From: Acanthococcus lagerstroemiae
Taxonomy: Eukaryota > Arthropoda > Insecta > Hemiptera > Eriococcidae
DNA length: 64,000 nucleotides
Reading direction: 5' to 3'
Assembly: GCA_031841125.1 (NCBI GenBank)
Contig: CM063107.1
Location: 44,467,497 to 44,531,496 of the forward strand
Position 1 is the first letter of the stretch; every line of letters starts with the position of its first letter. Below are positions 44,306 through 57,542 of the stretch, one piece after another. The position numbers and the translations under genes were made by a program. Below the pieces are notes generated by a model. That model saw only the letters and a list, made by a program, of their open reading frames with translations. It made no database searches and had not been told where the DNA came from.

Positions 44306-46645
44306 GTAGGACAAGTCTGAGCTGCGCGAAGTATTCATGATTGACATTATCAAAAATTGAGTCAATCCTGGTAATATTCGCATTATAGTAAAGGGGGGGG
44401 GGCGTTTCGGACAATGAATAGTGTGAGGGGAGGAGGTAGATGTTACCATTTTCGGATCCCGTTTTATTTTCTCGATAAAACGAGATGAAAACGGTACAAC
44501 ATTAGAGAATAAAGGAAACAGTAAATAAATAATGGAACGAAAGAAATTATTTCGCCTTGAGTCGGAGGACGGGAGCTGTCACATCTCCAATGTTGTTTAA
44601 AAAATCGGTGCTCGGCAAAGTTTGATAGGCAGTCGGCGAAATTGAAAAGATGAGGACTTTCTTGTTTCGAAAGAAATATTTTATATTGTAGTCGGAATTT
44701 TTCTGTGTACATCTCCCTCTCTCCCCACTCGCCGAACTTGCTAGCAATGGTCCCGGGGAAGTCTTCTCAGTAATTCTATCCGAGGTCTGTTTCACCTAAA
44801 TCGAGCACTAAGTGATGACAGCGATTACTCGAATATTTACTTTTACCAAGGCACCATTGATCGTCTCCATTTAGTTTTATGTAGCTAATCATGAATTATT
44901 CTGCTGTCTCTGTCAGTTTTGCTCGCTCTTATTCTCTTCTTATCTCGAAACATCAAAAACGCGAGATGCATTTAATTATTGAAACAGAAATCGCGTAACT
45001 TGCTTCCACGCGAATGCCTTTGAAACTTACCAGTGCTTCCTGCCGTACAAAAACGGAGGAGTGAAGGGGGTGCTCTATAGTAAATATCAAAATCGTTTGT
45101 GTTTTGGGTCTCGTGTTTGTTCGTGTTTGCGTTCATAACAATCACGGATGTATGCGATCACGTATTTACCCCAAAATACGTTCACATACTCCGAATTTCT
45201 GTACTGTAATCATTATCACGGTGAGGTTTCGTTTTTGGAGGTGAGAAGTGTTCTTCGATGAAAACGAAAATTCAATGTTTGTAATTTTTTCCCTGTTCAA
45301 ATTGGTCGCCAGTGTAAACAGCATCACTACCGAAGTTTTGAAAGTTTGTTGTTTTTTCATTCGATTCCGCCTTCCGGTGTTGTATCGTAAAGGGCAAATA
45401 TTGAAATTGGTTAGATGCAACAAGAACAGTGTGTGTTTCTGGTCGGTTGCAAACTGAAGTAGCTTTGAAGGGCTGAGCCGCATAAACGGACTGGAATTGT
45501 ACCGTGGCAATTTATATACAAACAAACGGAGAAAATTGACAACTGAGTCGAAGGCTCGTGTAGCTTTTTCATTAACGGTGAACGTTTTGCTTTCTGAGAT
45601 GGTTGTAGTGTTTCGTGTTACTATAAGATGTATTTTGTTTAATTTCTTTGTTAAACATTCATTAATATCGGCATGCATATATGCCTGAAGCTTGGCCAGT
45701 CCGGTGCGATTTAGCGAGCCTTTGTCTGCCTATCCCACTGCTGACGATTGGAGCTTTAACTTTCTCTAATGAAAATGTTTTGATGAAGTTGTGTGAGCTA
45801 TTGCCGGAAACATTCAGATTTTCTGGTATTTGCCGCTTTTTCAATTAACGGTGGGTCGGGATCATTGTACCTTTGCGCGATGACCTGTTGACTTTTACCT
45901 ATGAAGTTCAAGTGTTTGAACTAAATCAAGAGATGAGCGTCATGTATGAAACTGAACGTGGTGGTGTGATTCGAAGTAGAAATCAGTGGGTCGCATCCTC
46001 ACTCTTCAGCTAAATCAAAGCAACCTGTTGCTATGTTTCTTACTATTATTTCTTCTCATTGCCTGTGAGGAATCTATAATCTCACAATATACTTATAAGC
46101 ATTCTCCTTACCCTCCTTGAAGCTGAGATCCAAAATTCGAGGTCTCTCTGATTCTCAAGACAAGAACAAAAGCAATTCGGAGCTCTTCGATTCGTTTTAA
46201 AAGTGTTTACAAATTTTAATCAGTATTAGCTGAGCTGTAATCAAATCGTAACAGGGTAGTCATTTCTCTGCTATATTTATTTTTTATATTTTTTCTGTTA
46301 TAGTTTCTCGTTTTTTTTTTGTTGATGCTTTTTTTTGATTATGTTTAACGTAATTCCTAAGCATTCTGCAATTTTTAGTTAGAAAAAATGTATGACCGAC
46401 GTAAATCATTTGGCTATATGGAGCGTTGAATAATTAATGAAAGAATAAATAGGAATCTTGAAGAATTAGTCACCGGGAAGAATCTCGGAAGTTTATTACC
46501 GAGTCTTGACAAGTCTTCTTCAGTTTCAGTCTGGCTGAACGAGTCCTGTAGAGAGTCTTAACTAATCACATTGAGTTCTGGTAAGTTTCAATATACTTCG
46601 TCTTAATTAGTCTCAATCAGTATTTTGCCAAAGGGCGAAATAATA
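44306..46645. other. No gene recognised
   Basis: Contains a 170-codon minus-strand frame (45166-45678) starting MHADINECL. It is basic and of no family known to me. With opposite-strand frames of similar length overlapping it, it is probably fortuitous. GAGTCTTGACAAGTCTTC-type words recur at 46500-46630. Confidence 0.4.
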
Positions 46646-46855
46646 GGGGGTGTAGCCATAATTTGGCATTCGGCAAATTTTAAAAATTTTCATTTTTTAT
46701 GAATGTTTGTTTGCTTATTTCGTTTTCAATTAAAAAATATTTCGATAAAAAATCGGCAAATTATCAATTTTCTAAAAATGTTGTCGAATTTCTAGTTTAA
46801 AAAAAAATTTGTCGACAAAATTTTCTTCTCCACCTCTCCAAACTGAAAGTCATGT
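46646..46855. repeat. Direct repeat pair, copy 1
   Basis: GGGGGTGTAGCCATAATTTG then GCATTCGGCAAATTTTAAAA, GAACG/GAATGTTTGTT and TTTCAATTAAAAA, a poly-A tract and TTGTCGAC. The same order occurs at 47585-47775, about 0.94 kb downstream. The GGGGTGTAGC start resembles the ends of the MITE group at 54949. Confidence 0.55.
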
Positions 46856-47584
46856 TTCGATTTTGAAAATGGAGCACCCTGGACTCCTGTCAGAGATTAG
46901 TCAGTAAAAAGCCGAAGGTTCCAGGCTGAGTATCGAACGTTATCTGAAAGGTTGAAACAAAACTGAAATGTGAAAGACATTTCGAAGATTTGAAAGTGGG
47001 TAGCAAACATTGAATTTCGAATTTAAATGACGATTCTGTTTTTACTAGATTCTCTGTTTGACCTAGAGTTTGAAATTAAAGAAAGTTGAACATTTTATTA
47101 CTATCTAAAAGTTGAAAGCAAAAGACTTATTTTCCAATTTCACAAGCTGAATCCGATAACAAATATTCTATTGTTTAATTATTTTACGGGCTTTGGACCT
47201 GGCTAATATAGGAGGGAAATTTAGTCTGGAACAAAAGTCAAAACTTCATGTGTTTATTCCATAACAACGAAAGGACGAAAGGCTTGTGGCACGGATTCCC
47301 CTAATTTAATCTGCCTAAAACTTCGCAGTTTTTTTTTTTTTTTTTTATTTTTTTTATTTTATTTTATTGGAACCAATTTAGGAGACGAATCAGAGGTAAT
47401 TCAGAAAAAAAATATCACCAAGAGTAAATAACGACCGCCTTAATGTGTAAAGGAAGTTGTGTATTCCTCTCAAGTATTCCTAATATCCTTCCAGCTTATC
47501 CTCCCAGACTAGGGTTTGCTCATGTGCGCAAATGTGAGTGCTTGGGGATAAGGATGCAATCTGCATTTACAGGGGAGAAACTAT

Positions 47585-47775
47585 GGGGGGGGGTGAAACA
47601 CCCCAATAATTTGGCAGTCGGCAAACTTTGAAACTGTTCATTTGAATTTTTCATGTTCTAAGAACGTTTGTTGGTTTGTTTATTTATTATTATTATTATT
47701 TCAATTAAAAACATTTTGATTAAAAAATCGAATTTTCAAATTTAAAAAAAAAAAAAAAACTTGTCTGCGGGCTCC
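47585..47775. repeat. Direct repeat pair, copy 2
   Basis: GGGGGGGGTGAAACACCCC then AATAATTTGGCAGTCGGCAA, followed by the shared GAACGTTTGTTGGTTTG, TTTCAATTAAAAAC, a long A run and TTGTCTGCGG. Similarity to copy 1 extends over about 190 bp. A pure T tract lies between the copies at about 47330-47346. Confidence 0.55.
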
Positions 47776-50700
47776 AATGTACGATCGAATTTGGAATTTA
47801 AAGTGAGAGTGTATTGAATAAGTTATTGAAGTAGAAGTTTTTTGGCACGCAGATTTCGAATATTGTATTCAAAACCTATTATCAGTCCTTTAATTTGGCG
47901 AAAGCGAGTTGACTTCAAAAATCGAATAATATTGAAATAATATGGATCCTTCACGAGCTAATTCCGAGTATGTCATTACGATTTGCATCCGGTCAAATTT
48001 GTGACTCCAAAATACAATATTTGCTTCTAGACTGGCAAGTTTTACTTGAAATTCACAGTTACCTTTGCACGCATAATTGGGAAATCTGGTATCAAGCAAT
48101 CGAATTTCCTTCCTTTCGGTGCTTTATAATGCGTCGAAAGATGATTTCAGACCATTGAAATCGAACGTACTGGAGAAATTAAATGATTTGCGAAATGTTT
48201 GATTGTTGATTCTGAACATTGCTCCCCACTTCCCGTCAGACTCATATTTGAGATTCTGAAATCCAAGTTTCTCCATGGATATGACAATTTTACAATTTTT
48301 CAGTTTAAGTTATCGAGTATCATCACGCACGTCGTTGAAAGCTTATAGCTACCAGAATTCTGTATTTAAAGCAATGAGAGGCATGTCTTCACATGAAATT
48401 GCCTCGTGCTCTAAAGTGCTCTATGCTAAGCATTCCAAGGGGATGGAAATGTCTAGTCTGTTTCTTAATCGGCGTGGAAGGGTGGACTCTAGTTCAAAGG
48501 CTTATGTATATATTAGTTTGCATTCATGTAAGTAATAATAATATACGAAGTACGAAACATAATGCCGAACATTCCAGCTTCGCAATTCGAATACTGAAAG
48601 GGAGAAACGAGCAAATGATTTTTACATACGGATTGAGATACTCGAACAAACACGCGGTAATTTTCTTCATACACTGTTTCTGTCATTGCCTGAAGGAAAA
48701 CGGTGCAGTGAAATTCTCTTCTTACCAAATTGTCTGAGAAAACGTGATACAGCTGTAAGAATTTGAGAAAATCTGTACAAACGTTATTTGGAAACGGCGT
48801 GCGAGACCGGAAATTGTGCCAGGTACACCTTGATTTTAGCCTGCGAGTAAACTTATTCATATATTTCGAATAAATTATACAATTGCATTCAGGGAATGAC
48901 AGCAACTGTATGTCTTTGTGAGACTGAATTTCTTTTTGTGAATAAGTAAATGTGTGTTCCTGAGTGTAAGCCGTGTTGCTTACTGGAATCGAAGTTCATT
49001 TATGTCGTTGTCAAGAGACTGATTTTTTTGGGACGGAGTGCACAGAAAACAAAATATCACGTAGGGGAAAATGGGGTGAGGTCACTGGTGTGAAGGCGCC
49101 CGAGCGTACAAAATCCGCCTTACTTGACATATACTTTTCCTTTTTCTTCGGCTATGGCTATGCTGTGTAACATGAAAATTGTTACCACATGGAGAGGTTA
49201 CTTACAGCTAAGTTCCAGTCTCAAAAATGTTATTTTTTTTACCAAGTCTTTTTTCTTGTAGTCTTGTGAGATCAGAGTGATTTTGGTTGTGAATGGCTAT
49301 TTTGTTACTAGAACAGTTACTATTGAGCTACAGGTTGTCGCATATTATTTGGCATGTATATGATGTAGAAATGAAAGATATAACGTCAGATAATTCAACA
49401 ACTTTACTTTCGGTACAAAGTGAATCGTTAGAGAGTTCATAAACCTGTTGTTGAACCGAGGGGTATTGTCTAATCCAAATATAAAGTAAACCGTGTTGTA
49501 GCAAAAGGTTCACTCTGCCCACATATGATGAAAGAAAGAAAAAATATGTACTTAGTGAATCTCTACTGAAAAAGATGAGTCATAATCGGTATGCGATTCA
49601 GTTGAATTTGGTTTACAAATGTGTCTTTCCCGTCTTAATCTAGATTTACATGCGCCCGGCATTGTAGGTGGTCGCATATGCCCCCTACAGTGCGAGTATT
49701 CAAGTCCGCCTAAATTTTCTTATTTTCTGAGTGACAGGTCAGAAACCACTCAGGTATTGATAAGTAGAAGAATATGTGTTGGTTCTTGCAATACATCATT
49801 CAAGCTTGTGAGTTATTTCATTCTTATGGAAATTGCTTTTTCTGGAAACTGTTATCTGTAAACCTTTATTTCCGGGAAATATTTAGTGTACACCTTAAGG
49901 AACATCCTGTAGAGCCTGTAAACTATCTTGTAGACATGGTCGAAATATTGTTCCTGTTTTGACGTATAGATTTCGAGAAAGGGTAGACGGGGTTAGCCAG
50001 TTACACTGAACCTCATTTTTACGAGTGTCTCTGAACTTTTTGACAATTTTATTTTTATTATTTCTGTGTATATACTGGCGAAAAATGCACGCGTACGACG
50101 TGTATTTCGAGAGAAAGTTTAATTAAACTTGGCGTAGAAATTTAATTTCTTCGATAACTTTTCTGAACTACGTTACATGTGCGAACTTTTTGGACAGTTC
50201 TCTGATGTGTTGCGAATTACGACGCCGAGCGCTTTTCTCAGTAAACCGTGTGAGTAATTCCACAAGAAATCGAAGAAAAAAACAGTTTCTTGATTTTACG
50301 TATTCTGTTCAACTTTGGACTTTTTCTCCTGATTAGACTATCAAGTGCAACGACACTTCGGTGGTGCAACCCTCCGAAAAATTTCTTGTCTCGGAGGCGT
50401 GTGGTAATCATTTTCATAACGCTCATTTTCTCCACGTCGAGCTAGAATATCTCGGTTTCTAATTAACACAGGGGACTGGATCAAACGTGAAAAAAAAGAA
50501 GAAGAAAATGTATGTTTTTTTCTGCGCTACGAAGCCTAATTAATCAATATGTGCCGAAGTTCTAATAATAATTCTAATTTTTGTGTGTAGTTTAACTGAT
50601 TAATATATGTTGGAACTTCTAGAAATAGCTAAATCATTTCCCAAATGACCTTTCATGAAAATAAAATTCATGGAGTCCCGATAAGGCAGCCCAAAGAATA

Positions 50701-50947
50701 TTCGACATAAATAAAATAAAAAATAAAATTGTTGATTTTATTAAGCAACACTGTTAAAATTACCCTGTAATTACCATGTGAATATTTCATCCCCATACTT
50801 ACCCCTTAAAATGTGCGGTGGAGGCTCTAGTCTTTTTAAATCGGTTTTAGGCAAAATTTTCGAGAGCCATTAATGTATGGAAAAATGTTTCAAATGAAAA
50901 TTATTTCTCTTTAAAATATTTAGGAATTTATACCTGGATAGGAAAAG
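47776..50947. other. No gene recognised
   Basis: AT-rich. Overlapping short frames on both strands at 48275-48905 give no recognisable protein. No RNA gene or transposon ends were identified. Confidence 0.45.
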
Positions 50948-51150
50948 GGCTCACTTGGCCGGTATTGAGTTAAAATCAGATCTCTATGTCAGAAAAAACT
51001 GCCTAAAATTCGTAGCGATCTGTGACCAACAAGAGAAGAAAAAAAGAAAGCTTTTCCTATCGTAAACTGACGAAATTGAAAAATCGATTATTACGACCAA
51101 AAATCACGAAAATCCCTATTTCTTGAAAACTAGATGCGACCAAGTGAGCC
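50948..51150. mobile_element. Small MITE-like element, 203 bp
   Basis: The left GGCTCACTTGGCCG and reversed right GGCTCACTTGGTCG match at 13 of 14 positions. The interior is AT-rich and non-coding. No clear target duplication was found, so the family is undetermined. Confidence 0.55.
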
Positions 51151-53612
51151 ATTAAGTTCTTACTTATCTCTACGTAAAAGGCAAGATAACGGCCGAAAAG
51201 GACAGCAAGAAATTTTAAAGCCTAGTCCTTTTTTTCTCTCGCTCTCTTTTTTGTTTTTCGTTTGCTGTTCTTTCTGTTATTTATTAATTAATTTTTTACA
51301 AATTATTTCTGTTCCTTTTCATTCAATATTTCTCAGTTTTATGTGTCACTTTTTTATCCTTATATTTTCCATACCTTTTTTCCTGTTTTTGATTATTTCT
51401 TGTGTTTCTTTGCCTCTCACGTCCTGTCTGTTCCTTTGCAAAGTTAATTTAAATTCAGTCAGACTCGCGTTTGGACACATTTTAGCATTAATAAGTCATA
51501 AAGACAACTTATATTGTCCACTGGCTTGCAGGTGAAGTATGGAATTGAATCGAAGGACCCTTTATCCATTTACGTAATATGTATAGTGGCGGATCCTCGA
51601 AGTGTGGTGATGAAGGAGGGGAAATTCCCAGATTTGGAAATCTTTTTCTGTGGTACTGAATAATCGGAAAAAATTTGACCCTTTTGTTTTAAATTTTTTA
51701 TAGTGCTTAATATTACCTATCCGGTGTAAATTTGAAAGTGAAGAATGAATAGGGGTAGCGGCTCCTGTGGCTCTTAGATCTGCCACCACTTACATCTTTT
51801 ATAAGTTGCTGTTTTCTTTAGTTCCCCAAGTGAAACATTATTAATAGGAGTTTAAAAAGTGTCTGATAAGTGAAACTGCAGAATTTCCCAATTTGAATAG
51901 CTAGTTACAGGAAAAGTATTCGCAGATGCATGTCGAGCCCAAATTTGGAATCAGAGTAAAAGATACGTCCAGAAATTCAAGTTGACTTATTAACAGGACG
52001 AACAGGCCGAAAAATGGAAAGAAATCAATTTATCAATATTAGATTTTTTGCAACCCTCGAACTTTGAAAATTTCTCAAAAATCTAATTCTTATCCTAGAG
52101 TTTTTGTTTATCAGGAGTATGTTCAAAATTTCATTTCTAATAAAATGAAATCATCTCACGCTATGTTCCGATTCTCCAAAATGCATTTTTTCAACAATTT
52201 CGTGACGGGGACAAAATTCTTATGTACGTAAATCCTGTGTTAAATTTTAGGTAGTATGCGGCGCGGGTTATTATTATTAAAAACTGCTCAAAATCTATCT
52301 CGTTGATGGTAGGGCATAGGGTCATGCACGCACGCCACATCTGACCCCTCGACACCGCACCCTCTGACCTGAAATTATCCCGATTCGGCCTGCATCAGGA
52401 TGTTTAAAATCTACCTAGTGGTGCACTTAAGTTCATCATGATAGGGAACAAATCCTGGGGTACCCCACCCGAATTTCCAAAATGTAGAACATAACGGACA
52501 TCCTAATCTATATTTTAACATCTGGCGGTCTTCATGTCTGGAGCAGCGGGATGATAGATGGAAAATTAAGTTCTTACTTTGGGGGGGGGGGGTAAGGCAT
52601 AAAGTTAAGAGGTCTGTTCAGCTGAAGATCTATTCTATAAATTGGGGCTATCGTTGCGATAATAAAGATATAATCTGACTGTCCTAAGGAAATAGACATA
52701 ATAAAAGTGAAGACTTATACTGATAATGATTTTTTTTTTCTTTTTAGAAAGCATAATCTGATTTTGACATAAGAGGGGACATATTTTGACTCAGACATGT
52801 CCTTTCGACTGAAGTCTTAAGCCTAATATGACATAACGCAAACGTGGTCTACATAACAGTTGAATATGCGTCAGCTAGAGGTTTTTAGAGGGTGGGGATA
52901 AGACATAAGAAACTTAATAAGACAATAGTTAAATGCGTCTTTATGTCTTATCAGCAATATGTAGACAAGTCTCATGTTTCTCCTTAAGTCTTATTATTAA
53001 GGAAGGGGAAGTAACTGGTCTGCTCCTGCAGTTTTCTGGATTTTTCAGATAGACAACCCGTCTGACGTTTTTTCCCGTTCAAAAGGCTGAAGCAGATATT
53101 CTTCTTAGAGAGAAAAAGTCAAAACTCTACTAAACTTTTCAGGGATGGGGCTCTTCGGTTTTTTTGGCCCCCCTTTTCATGCAGTCCCGAAGGATCTGAG
53201 AGGAAATGCAATATAAGAGACACCCTAGTGTACAATGTACATACTGGAGCGATACCCGAATTAGAGAAGAGTGGCCCGTGCAATTTGATGTCGCAGTGAA
53301 TAATAAAACAAGTATACACAAAAACAACAATATAGTATAAATAATTGAAATCGTACAATAAATGAATTATTTATAATTATAATACTGCATTATATACTAT
53401 TCGCGATGACGACATTCTTGGTCGTCGAACCGGCGGCAACGATGATCTTAATTTCATATTTAGGTAATAAAACGAACAGCACTTACGAGTATTTTTATAT
53501 AAATATTTTTGTACACAAACGAATGAAAATGTCTTTTTCGGTTGCTATTTATGCGGTGAGATAGCGAGCGAAAACCGTGGTGGCGCTGATGAACGCCGCA
53601 ATCGGGGTCCGC
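51151..53612. other. Sequence 3' of the receptor gene, no further gene
   Basis: The portion just below 53613 would be the receptor's 3' untranslated region on the minus strand. No canonical AATAAA was seen there on that strand, only variants (CATAAA, TATAAA), so the transcript end is not fixed. A stretch at 52560-52990 repeats GACATAA/AAGTCTTA words around a G12 run (52581-52592). A T-rich tract at 51225-51420 gives a spurious hydrophobic frame. Confidence 0.4.
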
Positions 53613-53874
53613 TCAATTGGTGGTCGACGATTCGGCCAGGTCGAACGATTCGCTTTGGCTTTCGATTACCGGCGAGCGGACGTTGGTCAAGAAGGACGAA
53701 GCGCTGGAGGGTGTGACGAGTGGTGTGCCTTGCAGCGACACCGACAAAGGCACGGTCGCCGCTCCGGCCGCAGCGCTGGAGGGTGTTTGGGCCAGCAAAG
53801 TGGAATTTCGATTTTCATTTACCGATCGGTAACGCGGTGGTCGTGACAGACGTTGACACTTACACCTGAGTAAC
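53613..53874 (-). CDS. Serotonin receptor 5-HT2-like, terminal coding exon (C-tail)
   Basis: This is the last coding exon of the receptor whose TM6-TM7 exon lies at 59290-59577. On the minus strand an acceptor (TTTTCAG at 53881-53875) precedes the exon. Its first base completes an Arg codon begun in the upstream exon, after which 86 residues follow to a stop at 53613-53615. The tail starts LLRCKCQ, whose cysteines are candidates for palmitoylation after helix 8. PPRYRSVNE follows, then [15 protein letters not shown]; both are typical of invertebrate 5-HT2 receptor tails. The rest is rich in Ser and Thr, as expected for kinase and arrestin sites, and ends SSTTN, which is not a canonical class I PDZ ligand. 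The exon is much richer in GC and CpG than its surroundings. Open frames on the plus strand here are antisense shadows. Assignment to the 5-HT2 alpha or beta paralogue is left open. Confidence 0.88.
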
Positions 53875-54948
53875 CTGAAAATAACGCGGAGACGTTAGAA
53901 AAGCAAAGGGGAAAAAAAAAGAAGAAAATTCTAACCCAGAAGTAACGTACAGCCTTTTGATTGATAGTTGGGCCGTGCGGTTGCACCTATGCGGCGCTGC
54001 GTCCACCGCAGAACGGAGGAATGCGAACCGAAAATCGTATCGGACACCGCATCGATTTTGAAAAGCTGGAAAAAGCTCGACAAATTGTGTGAACGTATGT
54101 GTGTATTTCTCGTGTATCACGTCTCGGCGCTTATAAACTGCGCTAAACCGTGTGCCTTTGGACGTACTTGAAGCGGAAAATCGCGAACTTAAGTTTTTTT
54201 TTTTTCAATGTTCTTCGATAATTTATGTCACTCCCCCTCCCCCTCCGCCTTGTCTTCCGAACGAAAAAGTTTCACGGATTTGTATACACGAACTCGTTCG
54301 AAAATCTCTATTTATTTTCTGTTGACCGCTGTCGAAGTATAGTTGAGTCGAGGGTTTCAAGTTTCGAGCTCGTCCTTCGGTCGGATCTTTCGAGAGGCAC
54401 CAAGACCGCGTCTGGCTGTCGGAATTACACTTTCGGGCAAACAATCAGAAGATGACCTTTGTGACGTCTGTCGAGTGTTTCAACTTTATCGGAAACACCG
54501 ACGTACCCGCCGAACTGTTTGTAACCATAATTCTTGTTTCGAATTCGTCCGCAGATTTCCGGGACAGTGACGAAATTCCTTTTTTGGATGCGACGTACTC
54601 GTCGATTGTCGCTCCATTTTGACCCTGGGACTTGGAAATCGTTGATAGCCGGAGTCTGTTATAGGTTCTGACAGTTTTTGCGACAAAATAAAGGAGTTAT
54701 CTGCTGCACAGGGCCGTAGTTTGCAAATATGGACGGTAGGGGGGTAGATAGCGACAATGCCGCTTGAAATATTGTGAAAAAATTCAGTTGAAACTTTAAG
54801 ATATAAAATAGATTTCCAGTTTTCTAATTTTCCGATTGACAATCAGAATTTGCCGAGTGCTGATTTTGTGAACGATATATGAGGGTGACAAACGCTTCTT
54901 TACCTTTTTCAGTCATTCGTCATACGGCTCTGATGCTGCAGTGCATCG

Positions 54949-55110
54949 TAGGGGCGTAGCTACGGGGGGTGTCTGAACCCCCTCCCTTGGCACTATCCGA
55001 GAATGTGAAAAAATTACAATTTATTCCGGTAATAGTAAGTATTACACCTGTAATGTTGTAAAAGTGAAGCGGCCCCCCCCCCCTTCATTCCAAGTTTGGC
55101 TACGCCACTG
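54949..55110. mobile_element. MITE-like element with GCGTAGC ends
   Basis: The left TAGGGGCGTAGCTACGGGGG and reversed right CAGTGGCGTAGCCAAACTTG share GGCGTAGC. The interior contains GAACCCCCTCCC and a C11 run (55073-55083). It belongs with the outer element at 57543-58169 and the one-ended remnant at 60645-60742. No reliable target duplication was found. Confidence 0.55.
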
Positions 55111-55539
55111 AGTGTGTGAATATGATGTATGTGAGATAAAGTATCTGAAAAGAAAGTTGTGTGACTAATTCTAATTGACGTCTCTTTTTCAGATCATTCG
55201 ACATGCATTTGTGTCAGAATGTCAAAATCTTGCGATCACGTGTTCCGGACCCGTTCGCATGTTACAGTCTTCATTCTTACACAAAATGTCTTTTTTTTTT
55301 GTCTTTTTTTTTTCAATCCGCGAGCAGTCGTGTCGCGAGTGGTTGAAAAAAAAGGCGAATCAGCTTCTCAACCTCATATTTTAAACGGATTTCCATATCT
55401 ATCCTTACTCTGTTTGAGTGCTCATAAGATTATGTCACCCAAGGTATCGCACACGTGCAATTTTTTTTTGTGTTCAATTATGTATACATATATTTCCCGT
55501 AAAAAAACTGGATCAAGAACAGTTTTTATTTCCGGATGT

Positions 55540-55690
55540 GTGAAGTCTCAGTTTTGGCCATTTTGGCCTACCAAGTCCGTTTTCAAGGTCGAAGAAAATT
55601 TGTATGAAAATTTCAAGGTTAGATTTGAATTTAGCGCGAACAGCTGGATTAGAAACACTTATTTTAATTTTGGATTTATGTAAGTCTCAA
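55540..55690. repeat. Relative of the left-end tandem repeat
   Basis: GAAAATTTCAAGGTTAGATT then TGAATTTAGCGCGAACAGC and GATTAGAAACACTTATTTTA parallels the units at 120-871. It is a single unit inside the receptor intron. Confidence 0.45.
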
Positions 55691-56140
55691 TTTTGGAATT
55701 TGTAATACTTTCATTGTCATTTGTATGGCAAAAAAAAAAAAAATAAATAAAATTGCTAGGTCAGATTTAAATTCTAGGTGGAGATGGAAAAATCGATAAT
55801 TTTTCTTATCGATTATAATCGATGACAGACCGCATCTTATGGGGTAAACTTGGTGTTTTTTCACTTTATTCATTTTTTTGGTATCTTGATGCTGAATTTA
55901 TTGAGGTAGAGGTCACTACCAAGTATTTAATAAAGTAGTTAATCATTTTTGTAGAATAAAACCATCACCTAAATGAAAAGAGCAAAAAAAAATTGAATAT
56001 TTTGACGCCGATTATATTTTCTAATGCACGTAGTCTCAATTTTTGGTGTTTTGGTTTTCAAAACGCATTTTCAGAACTGTAGTCTTTTTATTTATTTATT
56101 TACTGCCGTGATTCGTACAAGCATTTACTTCTTCCTGAAG

Positions 56141-56915
56141 TGGGAAGTCGTGGCGCTGCAGGATTTACCCGGGTGTGAGCATAGGCTTTCACCGTTCTAT
56201 CCCATCTTCCCCTATTCCTCCCCGTCCTAGCCCATAGCACCCCAGAGCTTTTTACCAAATCGTTCCTCTAGCGAACTGGTAGCCTCTCTCTTCTTCTTAA
56301 CTGGTAACTGGGAGCCAATTATTCCACCAATTTTGTCCACTTTTGGTTATCTCTAGCCACATGACCCGCATGATTAAGTTTTAACTTGGTTATTGTCCAT
56401 CGTATGTCTTTTGCTCCAGCTTTTTCCAAACTTGTTCCTGTCTTAATTTTGTTCTTGATCTTTACGTTTTTGATGCTTCGGAGCATCGTACTATGTGTTT
56501 TTCTGATTTTTTCTCCAAGTGCAGCTGTCAAGGCCCAGGTTTGAGCTCCATAAGTGAGTGAAGGCACTACACTCTGTTCCAATATTTTTACTTTAACGCC
56601 CGTAAAAATTTTACTTTTCAGAATGCTTTTATTTATCCAGAAACTCCTCCACGTGTTTGCTATTCTGACCTTCAGCTCATGTTTTCCCCTTTCTTTCATG
56701 GCTACCATTTGGTCCAGATATTTATATTTCTCTATCGTTTGGAGTTTCTCCCCATCTAGCTAACAGTTTCCCTCCCCCTCTGTTATTACCTTTGTTTTAG
56801 TGAGGTTTATCGTAAGGGCTACTCTCCTGCTTTATTGAGATCATCTGCCATTTGACCTAGTTCCTTTATACTGTTACTCATCAGAACGATGTCATCAGCA
56901 CAACGTGAGAAGCAT
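56141..56915 (-). mobile_element. 5'-truncated RTE-like retrotransposon fragment in the receptor intron
   Basis: The minus-strand frame at 56319-56708 reads through the post-catalytic region of an endonuclease-RT: LKVRIANTWRSFW, VVPSLTYGAQTWALTAALGE, THSTMLRSIKNVKIKNKIKT and LNHAGHVARDNQKWTKL. Upstream, after a frameshift, lies the catalytic box as CADD (56902-56891), with DIVLMSNSIKELGQMADDL following it. Downstream to about 56141 is a decayed Arg-rich segment (EEERGYQF) equivalent to the family's C-terminus. Sequence 5' of the catalytic box is missing. The element is in the same orientation as the host gene. Confidence 0.75.
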
Positions 56916-57059
56916 TAAAAAACCAAGTGGTAAACAGGGATATAGTGACTATTCTCAAAAAGTGATACATAGGGGTAGTGGCATGTATGAAAAAGATTCC
57001 AAGACTGTAAAAGGCTCGAATAAAAATTTGGTCAGTTTTTAAAACCGCTAATTTTGAAT

Positions 57060-57300
57060 TTTTGGACTCTTAAAGCAATTTTGAGGATCAAAAAAGTATG
57101 GTGCGAAATTTCAAAGTTAGACTTGTATTCTGCTAAAAAGAATATCTAGAAACCTATTTGATTTCAAGAATGTGACATCGAATTTCTCTTAGCTTGCAGG
57201 CCATTTTCACACATCGAATTCAAAGCCGAGATTCATGAACTGTAAACAGTTAGATCAGAAGCATGCTTTCATTTATAAGATAGCAAATTAGTAAGTCGGT
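57060..57300. repeat. Second intronic relative of the left-end tandem repeat
   Basis: GCGAAATTTCAAAGTTAGAC then TTGTATTCTGCTAAAAAGAA and the later CATCGAATTC and AGATTCATGAACTG words show diverged similarity to units at 120-871 and 55540-55690. Confidence 0.35.
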
Positions 57301-57542
57301 TCAAATGGGGCCTGAAAAGAAAATGGCCTTTTGGCTACTCTAATGGTCATTTACGGGAAGAAGTATTACGGTTACGGGAAATCTGAGACCGGATTCAGAA
57401 TCAGCGGGTTAGAAACCATGCAGAACCACTGGAACATAAACATTTTCGTATTGCATAATGTAACTGACGCATTTTGATTCAAAGGCGACAGTCACAGTTT
57501 TTAGAAAAATAATGCTTTTGACGGAAACCAATTCAGAACAAG

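Noticed and set aside
45166..45678. 170-codon open frame, minus strand
   Set aside because: Overlapped by long frames on the other strand, with a composition expected from AT-rich DNA and no known family.
54949..55118. 8-bp target duplication for the GCGTAGC element
   Set aside because: The flanks GTGCATCG and AGTGTGTG do not match convincingly.
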